DNA from: Streptomyces hygroscopicus
GTDB taxonomy: Bacteria; Actinomycetota; Actinomycetes; Streptomycetales; Streptomycetaceae
NCBI RefSeq assembly: GCF_026168105.1
Contig: NZ_LBMW01000031.1
Coordinates: 34,953-98,952, forward strand
DNA length: 64,000 nucleotides
Reading direction: 5' to 3'
The position numbers were made by a program, and so were the translations under genes. The notes under the pieces were generated by a model. It made no database searches, was not told the origin of the DNA, and saw nothing but the letters and a program-made list of their open reading frames with translations. Positions 51,108 through 57,553 of the stretch are shown here, one piece after another; position 1 is the first letter of the stretch; each line of letters begins with the position of its first letter.

Positions 51108-52001
51108 TTACGCGGCGACCGACGTGTAGTGCGAGGCGTCGCCCTCGATCGAGTAGCTCTCCTTGCCCTCGATGCCGACCGGGACGTCACCGGCGACGGT
51201 GACCCGGTGGAGGCGGCGCGGCAGGCCGTCGTAGTTGTCGATGGCGTAGTGCTGGGTGATGCGGTTGTCGAACAGGACCAGTTGGTTCGGGGACCAGCGC
51301 CAGCGCAGGACGTTCTCCGGGCGGGTCACATACGACTGGAGCAGGTCCAGGAGCTTGCCGGACTCGGGCACCGACAGACCGACGATCCGCTGCGCGAAGC
51401 CGCCGATGAACAACCCCCGCTCCCCGGTCAGCGGATGGACCCGGACCACGGGGTGGACGGTGCGGTACGTGATCGACGTGAACTGGGCGCGCTGCGCGGC
51501 CTTCTCCTCGTCGATCGCCTCGTGAGGCACGGCGTAGTCGTAGTCGTTGGTGTGCTCGGCCCACAGCGTGTCGGCGAGACGGCGCAGCGGCTCGGGCAGA
51601 TCGCGGTAGGCGGCCGCCGAACTGGCGATCAGGGTCTCGCCGCCGTACGGCGGGACGTTGATGCTGCGCAGGGTGCTGGCCTGCGGAGGGTTGAGCACGA
51701 ACGTCACGTCGGTGTGCCAGTGGTTGGCACGGCCCCGCTCGCTGTCCACGGGCAGCACGTTCGGTGCGCCCTCGACGGCGGGCACCGTCGGGTGGGCGGT
51801 GGTGATGTCCCCGAAGTGGCGGGCGAAGGCCTGCTGGCCCTCGTCGTCGAGGTGCACGTCGTCGAAGACGAGCGCCTTGTGGACGTTCAGCGCCTCCCGG
51901 AGGGCGGTGACCGTCTCCGCGTCCAGGGGCCGGGAGAGGTCGACGCCGGACACCCGGGCGCCGATGTGCGCGGTGACCTTGTGGATCTCGATCTCGGGCA
52001 T
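51108..52001 (-). CDS. tauD: TauD/TfdA-family Fe(II)/2-oxoglutarate dioxygenase
   Basis: A 297-residue double-stranded beta-helix dioxygenase. The iron ligands are visible as HxD in 'NHWHTDVTFVLNPPQAS' (about 93-109) and the distal His in 'GLPRRLHRVTVAGD' near 265-278, with the following Arg for 2-oxoglutarate. 'PLTGERGLFIGGFAQRIVGL' is typical of taurine dioxygenases, which release sulfite from taurine or other sulfonates. ATG 52001 has AAAGGA eight bases upstream. A 235-base leader contains a Cys-rich micro-ORF and a hairpin, pointing to control by sulfur or cysteine supply. No sulfonate ABC transporter genes are adjacent. Confidence 0.92.
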   Translation of the reverse strand: MPEIEIHKVTAHIGARVSGVDLSRPLDAETVTALREALNVHKALVFDDVHLDDEGQQAFARHFGDITTAHPTVPAVEGAPNVLPVDSERGRANHWHTDVTFVLNPPQASTLRSINVPPYGGETLIASSAAAYRDLPEPLRRLADTLWAEHTNDYDYAVPHEAIDEEKAAQRAQFTSITYRTVHPVVRVHPLTGERGLFIGGFAQRIVGLSVPESGKLLDLLQSYVTRPENVLRWRWSPNQLVLFDNRITQHYAIDNYDGLPRRLHRVTVAGDVPVGIEGKESYSIEGDASHYTSVAA

Positions 52002-52208
52002 GTGCGGGTCCTTTCAGACGAGGGTGGAGGGGCTCCCCACCTGTTCGGCCGAAGCCCACAGGCCGGGGAGTACTGGTTGGCGGGGCTCCCTGGGTTCACC
52101 TGGCAGGCAGGCGTGGGAAGGCCCGGATACGGGGCAGCCCAGAAAAGGAGAAAGAACTGAGAGGGAATGCACGCGAAGGGAGCGCGCGCGAAGGCGCCGC
52201 GGAAATCG

Positions 52209-52225
52209 CCTGACGTGGCGTCAGG
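52209..52225 (-). promoter_or_regulatory. Attenuator-like hairpin between leader peptide and tauD
   Basis: A perfect 7-bp stem CCTGACG / CGTCAGG with loop CCA (minus-strand reading), beginning 11 bases after the leader-peptide stop. A ribosome stalled near the last Cys codons would cover or free this structure. No U-tract follows, so Rho-dependent or translational control is as likely as intrinsic termination. Confidence 0.5.
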
Positions 52226-52236
52226 GCGTCAATGTG

Positions 52237-52275
52237 TCAGCAACAAAGGGTGCGACAGATCATGCGCGGGCTCAT
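52237..52275 (-). CDS. Cys-rich 12-residue leader peptide upstream of tauD
   Basis: ATG 52275 opens a 13-codon ORF encoding MSPRMICRTLCC, with three Cys, two of them adjacent at the C-terminus directly before TGA. Promoter-like elements fit a leaderless start: TTGACA at 52312-52307, an 18-base spacer, GAGCAT at 52288-52283, then seven bases to ATG. A GTG at 52296 would extend it in frame by seven residues. Short ORFs ending in Cys clusters upstream of sulfur-assimilation genes are known actinobacterial cysteine-responsive attenuators. Here the downstream gene is a sulfonate dioxygenase, and a hairpin follows. Not too short to be real: base context and position both fit. Confidence 0.7.
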   Translation of the reverse strand: MSPRMICRTLCC

Positions 52276-52339
52276 GAGGACGATGCTCCTGGCCACGGAC
52301 AACGCCTGTCAACATTCCGAGTTTCTGAATTAACTCGGC

Positions 52340-53530
52340 TCAGGTGGCAGCGCTCAGGGGATCCCGGTACAGCACGTCCAGCGCCACCGATCCGCCTGCC
52401 GTGGCCGGCACGGAATCAGGAAAACTGGTCGGCAGGACCGCCGCCGGCCGCTCCGGCCCGACCGCTTCCCGCACCGCGGCCAGGCAGTCCTCCCGGTGAG
52501 TCACACCGACCTCGGTGACGACGACGGTCTCCGGGTTGAGCACGTCGAGCAGCAGCCCCGCCGCCCGCCCGGTCATCCGGGCCCGGTCCACCAGCAGCCC
52601 TGCGGCCATGGCATCGCCGGCCGCAGCCGCGGCGACCACGTGCATCGGGTTCACGCCGTCGATGACGCCCGCCTCCCGGGCCCGCCGGCACAGCGTCCGT
52701 TCGCTCAGCTCGGCCTGGAGGCAGCCGGTGCGCCCGCATCCGCACGGCTCGGTGCCGCCCGGCACCGGAAGATGGGCGATCGCCCCGGCCTGGGAGCGGG
52801 GACCGTGGTGCACCTCGTCGTTGGTGGCGAAGGCCGCGTCGACCACGTTGCCGACGAACAGGTGCAGCACACTGCGGCTGCCGCGGGCCCGCCCGAACAG
52901 CCGCTCACCGTTGACCAGTGCCCGCGCGTGCCCGTCGACGTGCACCGGCAGTCCGGTGCGCGCGCCGATCACCTCCCGGACCGGCACGTCCCGCCAGCCC
53001 AGCAGCGGGTGTTCGACGATGGTCCCGCAGTCGCGGTCGACCCAGCCGCCGGCCGCCACCCCGACCCCCAGCGGTCTGCCGGCCGGAGTCCCGGCGAGCA
53101 GCTCGCGCAGTCCGTCGGCGGCCCGTGCCAGAACCCACCCGGGGTCGGTGCGCTCGTGCTTCAGCCGCCGCTCGGCCACCACCCGCCCGCGCAGATCCAG
53201 CAGGGCGACCGTGCTGTAGGGCACCGCCACATGCACCCCGCCCACCACGAACCGTGAGTCGTCGAGGTCGACGGGCACATGCGGCCGCCCCACCCCGTTC
53301 GACTGCCGGGGAGTCAAGGCCTCGTGGATCAGCCCGAGTTCCGCGAACCGGGCGCAGTAGTCCGTCACCGACGCCGGGGACAGACCGGTCAGCCGGGCGA
53401 TGGTGCTGCGCGCCACCGGTCCGTGTTCCAGCACGGACCGCAGGACGGCGCTCGCGCTCGTCCTGCGCCGGTCGCGGTCGGCGGCGCGGGGTACGGGGGA
53501 GGTGGGAGTGGGTGCCGCGGCACGGGGCAT
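52340..53530 (-). CDS. ROK-family transcriptional regulator, second
   Basis: A 396-residue regulator. The winged helix is at about 28-80 ('VARSTIARLTGLSPASVTDY'); the ROK domain has 'VGVAAGGWVDRDCGTIVEHP', 'VDGHARALVNGERLFGRARG' and an intact zinc motif 'EPCGCGRTGCLQAELSE', unlike the ROK protein at 24289-25551. No sugar genes are adjacent; instead it lies between two leader peptides, upstream of tauD and a permease on the same strand. ATG 53530 with AGGAA seven bases upstream is well placed. It may control the tauD region or an unlinked sugar locus; the sequence does not decide. Confidence 0.9.
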   Translation of the reverse strand: MPRAAAPTPTSPVPRAADRDRRRTSASAVLRSVLEHGPVARSTIARLTGLSPASVTDYCARFAELGLIHEALTPRQSNGVGRPHVPVDLDDSRFVVGGVHVAVPYSTVALLDLRGRVVAERRLKHERTDPGWVLARAADGLRELLAGTPAGRPLGVGVAAGGWVDRDCGTIVEHPLLGWRDVPVREVIGARTGLPVHVDGHARALVNGERLFGRARGSRSVLHLFVGNVVDAAFATNDEVHHGPRSQAGAIAHLPVPGGTEPCGCGRTGCLQAELSERTLCRRAREAGVIDGVNPMHVVAAAAAGDAMAAGLLVDRARMTGRAAGLLLDVLNPETVVVTEVGVTHREDCLAAVREAVGPERPAAVLPTSFPDSVPATAGGSVALDVLYRDPLSAAT

Positions 53531-53642
53531 GGAGGCTTCCTCAGGGGAACGGGTCCGGCACTGCGCCTTCTGTACAGAGGAGGCGCGTCGGAGCCGCTCC
53601 GCCCGCCTCACACGCTTCAGTGTTCGCCTGCGGGGCGCTCGA

Positions 53643-53749
53643 GCCGGTTTCGAGACCGCGACGGTGCTCAGTCCTTCGGGCCTCCGCGCTCCCCCGAGCT
53701 CTCGGCTTCGCTCGAGCAGGGAGGTACCCCCATCGCCCTCGAAACCGGC
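53643..53749. repeat. MITE-like dispersed element with 12-bp terminal inverted repeats
   Basis: GCCGGTTTCGAG at 53643-53654 and CTCGAAACCGGC at 53738-53749 are perfect inverted repeats enclosing 83 bp. Within lies a palindromic core at 53689-53731 (CTCCCCCGAGCTCTCGGCTT...CAGGGAGGTACCCCC). Core copies occur at 11457-11530 and 25139-25178. There is no transposase. It looks like a small mobile or REP-type element and lies 113 bases upstream of the ROK start. Confidence 0.75.
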
Positions 53750-53850
53750 ACGCCCCTTCGGCTCCCTCGCGGGCGGCGACAGGTGGCCGTGCCCTGGCGT
53801 CGCAGGTCGACATGGCGACGCGACGTGAGATTCCGGGCCTGGGCAACCAT
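53668..53850 (-). CDS. Leader peptide of the RRHxDL family, extended by a dispersed element
   Basis: A 60-codon ORF from ATG 53850. Residues 7-25 read 'NLTSRRHVDLRRQGTATC', the signature of short Streptomyces leader peptides found upstream of sulfur-metabolism genes, which normally end shortly after the Cys. Here the frame continues through RRPRGSRRG into residues encoded by the dispersed element (VPPCSSEAESSGERGG) and stops at 53668. A -10 box TAGCTT (53863-53858) seven bases before ATG and TGGGCA 17 bases further up indicate a leaderless transcript. The downstream gene is the second ROK regulator. Confidence 0.6.
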   Translation of the reverse strand: MVAQARNLTSRRHVDLRRQGTATCRRPRGSRRGVPVSRAMGVPPCSSEAESSGERGGPKD

Positions 53851-54155
53851 GCGCCTGAAGCTAGCAAAACGGTCCACCGCTGCCCAGACGGCGACCGACG
53901 GGCGAGACGCCACCTGTGCGAGGAGCAGGCCGGGTTGGTGAAACCCTACATACGGCGACGGACATAGCCTCATGTCGACGAAGTCTCCACCTCAGTGACC
54001 GGTATCACGCCCCACCGCGTGTAAGTCGCATCTTTTGTGCACAGTCCACCAAGCCCCCGATCCAGCCTTTGTCCAGCGCTGACGGTGATCGGTTCAAGGG
54101 GCCTGGGATAGCGTCGCCGTGTCCCAGCCGTCCGCATCGCCGGAGTGAGTCCCCC

Positions 54156-54734
54156 ATGAGCACCGCCACCGCCATCGCCCGCCCCGGCGAGGTCCTCGCC
54201 GACCTTCTGCCTGCGTCCCGTGTCCGCGACATCGCCCTCGTGGTCGGTGGCGCCGCGCTCACCGGGCTCGCCGCGCAGATCTCGGTGCCCGTGCCCGGTT
54301 CCCCGGTGCCGGTGACCGGACAGACCTTCGCCGCGCTGCTCGTGGGCACGTCCCTCGGCGCCGGCCGCGGCCTTCTGGCCCTTGCTCTGTACGCCCTTGC
54401 CGGTGTGGCCGGCGTGCCGTGGTTCGCCGGTGGCAGCTCCGGCGTTGCCGCCCCCTCCTTCGGGTACATCCTCGGGATGCTGCTCGCGGCCACCGTTGTC
54501 GGTGCCCTGGCCCGCCGCGGCGCCGACCGCTCGATGCTGCGCACGGCCGGCGCGATGCTGCTGGGCGAGGCGATCATCTACGCCGTCGGCGTCCCCTACC
54601 TGGCCCTCGCCACCGGTTGCTCCGCGACCGCCGCGATCGCGGCCGGACTCACTCCCTTCCTCATCGGCGACGCCCTGAAGGCCGCCCTGGCGATGGGCAT
54701 GCTGCCCGCCGCATGGAAGCTCGTCAGGAAGTGA
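54156..54734 (+). CDS. bioY: Biotin transporter S component BioY
   Basis: A 192-residue membrane protein with about six helices. The BioY signature is clear: 'AQISVPVPGSPVPVTGQTFA' (46-65) and 'LVGTSLGAGRGLLALALYAL' (67-86), then 'GVPWFAGGSSGVAAPSFGYI'. It is the substrate-binding subunit of an energy-coupling-factor vitamin transporter for biotin. No BioM/BioN (ATPase, transmembrane partner) genes are here, so it either works alone or shares an ECF module encoded elsewhere. ATG 54156 has GGAGTGAG about five bases upstream. The end overlaps the remnant of an FAD oxidase gene by 11 bases on the other strand. Confidence 0.94.
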   Translation: MSTATAIARPGEVLADLLPASRVRDIALVVGGAALTGLAAQISVPVPGSPVPVTGQTFAALLVGTSLGAGRGLLALALYALAGVAGVPWFAGGSSGVAAPSFGYILGMLLAATVVGALARRGADRSMLRTAGAMLLGEAIIYAVGVPYLALATGCSATAAIAAGLTPFLIGDALKAALAMGMLPAAWKLVRK

Positions 54735-54818
54735 CCCCGTAATTCCTGCGGAAGAGGTTCGCCGGGTCGTACTGACCTTCCAGCCCGGCGAGCCTCTTTC
54801 GCGTTCCGGTGTCCCAAC
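54724..54818 (-). pseudogene. Remnant of an FAD-linked oxidase (berberine-bridge enzyme C-terminus)
   Basis: Reading on the minus strand to TGA 54724, the last 26 codons give 'RKRLAGLEGQYDPANLFRRN' followed by YGVTS. This is the highly conserved C-terminal BBE motif (LxxLKxxYDPxNLFRxNxN) of FAD-linked oxidoreductases. Upstream the frame stays open but has no oxidase-like sequence, and no FAD-binding domain is present, so only the 3' tip of the gene survives, overlapping the end of bioY. Confidence 0.7.
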
Positions 54819-54868
54819 AGTCCGGCCGAGTGCGGGGACCGGGTGCGGCACCGGCCCCCGAAGGCGCG

Positions 54869-55585
54869 TCAGTGCCGGTGCGGGCGGCGCCGGGTGGCCC
54901 ACAGCCCCGTCGTGCCCGCGGCGACCAGCGTCGCGCCGGCCACACCGAGCGGCAGGACCTCGTCGCCGACACCGGTCTTGGGCAACTGGTCACCACCCGG
55001 ACCCACCGGCTTGTTGTCGACGCCGAGCAGCAAGGGGGTCGCCGGGGCGTTCGGCGTCGGCTTGTTCGCACCGAACGGGACCGGGCCCTGCTGCCAGTAG
55101 GTCTTCTTCCCGTCGCTCGTCTGCACCGGCAGACAGATCTTCCCGGCCTTGCGCGGATCGAAGGTGGCGTCGACGGCGTACGTCTTCGAGGAGCCGGCCG
55201 CCAGATTGTCGATGGCGCAGCTGAAAGCGCTGTTCGAACCCGGCGGGAGATCCTTTTTCGGGACTTCCGCACAGCCCTTGACGTTCTTGACCGCGAGGCC
55301 GTCGAAACCTGCGACCAAAAGCCTGATCCGCCCGCTGTTCCCGGTGCCTCCGTTCTTCACCACGGCGGTAATCGCCGTTTTGTGCGAGCCGTTGTCGACC
55401 GAGATCCTCACGGGCAGCAGGGTCGTCAGTTTCACCCCGGCCGGCGGCTGGTCGACGACCTTTCCCCCCTTGCCGCTCATCGCCCCTTCGTTGTCCGCCG
55501 TGGCCGTGCAGGCGAGGATCATCACTGCCGAAAAGGATGCAGTGAGCAGCGATCCCGCGATGGCCGTCATATGCCGAGAACTCAT
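54869..55585 (-). CDS. Secreted cell-wall protein with LPxTG-like sorting signal
   Basis: A 238-residue exported protein. The signal region is 1-27 ('IAGSLLTASFSAVMILACTA', where LACT might also be a lipobox at Cys26). The mature domain is strand-rich, immunoglobulin-like, with two Cys pairs likely forming disulfides ('VKGCAEVPKK', 'AFSCAIDNLA', 'GKICLPVQ'). The C-terminus has the sorting signal LPKTG ('GDQLPKTGVGDEVLPLG'), a hydrophobic helix and a basic tail RRRPHRH, suitable for sortase anchoring. No sortase gene is nearby. ATG 55585 has AAGGGGGG five bases upstream. It may be a surface adhesin or structural protein. Confidence 0.85.
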   Translation of the reverse strand: MSSRHMTAIAGSLLTASFSAVMILACTATADNEGAMSGKGGKVVDQPPAGVKLTTLLPVRISVDNGSHKTAITAVVKNGGTGNSGRIRLLVAGFDGLAVKNVKGCAEVPKKDLPPGSNSAFSCAIDNLAAGSSKTYAVDATFDPRKAGKICLPVQTSDGKKTYWQQGPVPFGANKPTPNAPATPLLLGVDNKPVGPGGDQLPKTGVGDEVLPLGVAGATLVAAGTTGLWATRRRPHRH

Positions 55586-55720
55586 GTTCGCCCCCCTTGG
55601 CTGCGCCTGAATTCGCAGTACTTGAAGAGGTACCACAAGATTTCTCCGCACTATGCTGGTACGGCCTGAAGTGTGACCATTGTGTTTCCGCTGGGGCGGG
55701 CGGTGAGGGGGTGCAGGGGA

Positions 55721-57454
55721 ATGCCGGGAAATACGAGCGGCGGTGTTCCGGGGTTATGGGTGACGGGCCGTTATCGGCTGGTCGCGAGCATAGGCCAGGG
55801 GGGAATGGGGCGGGTGTGGCGGGCCGCCGACGAAATGCTGGACCGTCAGGTGGCCGTCAAGGAAATAAGGATGGCCGGACTGGACATGGAGGACGTCCGG
55901 ACCCGTCGGGAACGCACCCTGCGCGAGGCCAGGGCCACGGCCCGGATCGACCACCCCAACGTCGTACGCGTCTACGACGTGGTCGACGAGGGCGACCGGC
56001 TCTGGATCGTCATGGAACTGGTCGACGGCCGCTCCCTGGAGGGGATCCTGGTGGAGGACGGGCCCGTCGGGCTGCGGGAGACGGCACGTATCGGGCTCGA
56101 ACTGGTGGCGGCGCTGCGGCAGGTGCACGCGGGCGGCGTGCTGCACCGTGACATCAAGCCCGGGAACGTGCTCGTGGAACGGCAGGGGCAGCGGGTCGTC
56201 CTCACGGACTTCGGCATCGCCGCGATCCAGGACGCCAAGGCGCTGACCATGGCCGGGATGCTGGTGGGCTCGCCCGACTACATGGCACCCGAGCGGGTCT
56301 CGGGCCGCCCCCAGGGACCGCCGTCGGACCTGTGGTCGCTCGGCGCGACGCTCTGCGCGGCACTCGGCGGGCAGTCCCCGTTCTCCCGCTCCACAACCCT
56401 GGCGACCCTGCACGCGGTCCTTTACGAGGAGCCGGAACTGCCCTCTTCGGCTGGCGAGTTGACGGAGATCCTGGCGCCGCTCCTGGAGAAGGAACCGTCG
56501 GCGCGACCGGGACTCGAGGAGGTGGCCGAGGCGCTGGGGCGGATCGTGGCGGCCGACGGAGGGGAGCCCGGAAAGGACACGGCCACGCTCGTGTTGCACG
56601 ACTCGGCGCCGACGCGCGCGGCACGGCAGCCGCCGGGGCGTGCAGGCGGCGCCGGGGCGCCGTCCGCCGAGACCTCCGCCGCGACGGGCTCGGAGGCTGC
56701 ACGGACCTCCCGTCCGCCGACCGGGCCCTCCGGCGTCCTCTCCCTTCCGGCACCCCCGGGCACCGAGGTTCGCACCCCCACCGGCCCCGGTCCCGCCCGG
56801 CCCTCGGGCGCGCGCCGCAGCCGGCGTCGGGCCGCACTCATGGGTGCCGCGGGTCTCGCGGCGGCCGGCGGTGTCGCCGGGATCCTCATCGCGGCCGGCG
56901 GCGGTCCGAACGGCTCCGCGCACGGTACGTCCGCCGCGCCCCCGTACCCGTCCGTCTCCTCCGGCACACCGGGCAGAGCCGCTCCCTCCTCCGCGTCCCC
57001 CACCGTCGCGGGCACCTCCCGTCCGCCGAGCCTTCCCGCGGGGTCCCGGACCGAGGCCGGGCTGTACGCCTGGGTCCCGCCGAGGGGCTGGCAGCGGACG
57101 GCGCAGAGCGGCGCCGAGGTGCACTACTCCGCACCGGACCGCACCCAGGAGATCGTGGCCAACGCGACCCCGGCCCAGGGCGATCTGCTGCAGCAGTGGG
57201 AGCAGGCCGAGCAGGAGCGGAAGAAGGGCCTGGACTACCGCAGGATCCGCCTCGAGAAAAGCACGTTCCGGGGCGCTCCCGCGGTCGTCTGGGAATACAC
57301 CGTCACGGCCAAGGCGCGGCCCTGGCACGTCCGGCTGCTCGGCTTCCGCGCGCACGGGACGTCGTACGAGATCAGCACCTGGTACGACCCCGACGCCGAG
57401 GACCGCGCGACCGGGATCTACGACGAGGTCCAAAGCGGGTTCACGCCGCTGTGA
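55721..57454 (+). CDS. Receptor-type Ser/Thr protein kinase (PknB-like)
   Basis: A 577-residue membrane kinase. The kinase domain (about 16-270) has the Gly loop 'IGQGGMGRVWRA', Lys in 'QVAVKEIRM', 'LHRDIKPGNVLV' (HRD), 'VLTDFGIAAI' (DFG) and 'GSPDYMAPERV' (activation segment end). A Pro/Ala/Ser-rich juxtamembrane region leads to one TM at about 370-393 ('AALMGAAGLAAAGGVAGILI'). The extracellular C-terminus of about 180 residues lacks PASTA repeats; its last 115 residues ('GLYAWVPPRGWQRTAQSGAE', 'STFRGAPAVVWEYTV') form a compact beta domain likely to be the sensor. ATG 55721 is favoured; GTG 55703 is an alternative. A tandem duplication covers its stop codon. Confidence 0.92.
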   Translation: MPGNTSGGVPGLWVTGRYRLVASIGQGGMGRVWRAADEMLDRQVAVKEIRMAGLDMEDVRTRRERTLREARATARIDHPNVVRVYDVVDEGDRLWIVMELVDGRSLEGILVEDGPVGLRETARIGLELVAALRQVHAGGVLHRDIKPGNVLVERQGQRVVLTDFGIAAIQDAKALTMAGMLVGSPDYMAPERVSGRPQGPPSDLWSLGATLCAALGGQSPFSRSTTLATLHAVLYEEPELPSSAGELTEILAPLLEKEPSARPGLEEVAEALGRIVAADGGEPGKDTATLVLHDSAPTRAARQPPGRAGGAGAPSAETSAATGSEAARTSRPPTGPSGVLSLPAPPGTEVRTPTGPGPARPSGARRSRRRAALMGAAGLAAAGGVAGILIAAGGGPNGSAHGTSAAPPYPSVSSGTPGRAAPSSASPTVAGTSRPPSLPAGSRTEAGLYAWVPPRGWQRTAQSGAEVHYSAPDRTQEIVANATPAQGDLLQQWEQAEQERKKGLDYRRIRLEKSTFRGAPAVVWEYTVTAKARPWHVRLLGFRAHGTSYEISTWYDPDAEDRATGIYDEVQSGFTPL

Positions 57455-57484
57455 GCAGTGCGGGTTCACGCCGCTGTGAGCCGT
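57435..57484 (+). repeat. 25-bp tandem duplication across the kinase stop codon
   Basis: GCGGGTTCACGCCGCTGTGA followed by GCAGT (57435-57459) is repeated with one change at 57460-57484. The first copy contains the last codons and TGA of the kinase; the second places the same end sequence after it. A recent slippage event, without effect on the protein. Confidence 0.85.
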
Positions 57485-57503
57485 GCGGGCGCACACATGC
57501 GGA

Positions 57504-57533
57504 AGGGCCCCGCGGCGTCTGCCACGGGGCCCT
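57504..57533. terminator. Terminator between kinase and permease genes
   Basis: A 9-bp stem AGGGCCCCG / CGGGGCCCT extended by GG/CC after a one-base bulge, loop CGTCTG. It lies 50 bases after the kinase stop and 21 bases after the permease stop on the other strand, so it probably serves both. Confidence 0.75.
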
Positions 57534-57553
57534 CGCGCACGCGCGTGCGACGG

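Noticed and set aside
53541..53867. Minus-strand ORFs overlapping the MITE-like element in other frames
   Set aside because: They are translations of the dispersed element and its flanks in alternative frames, without start signals.
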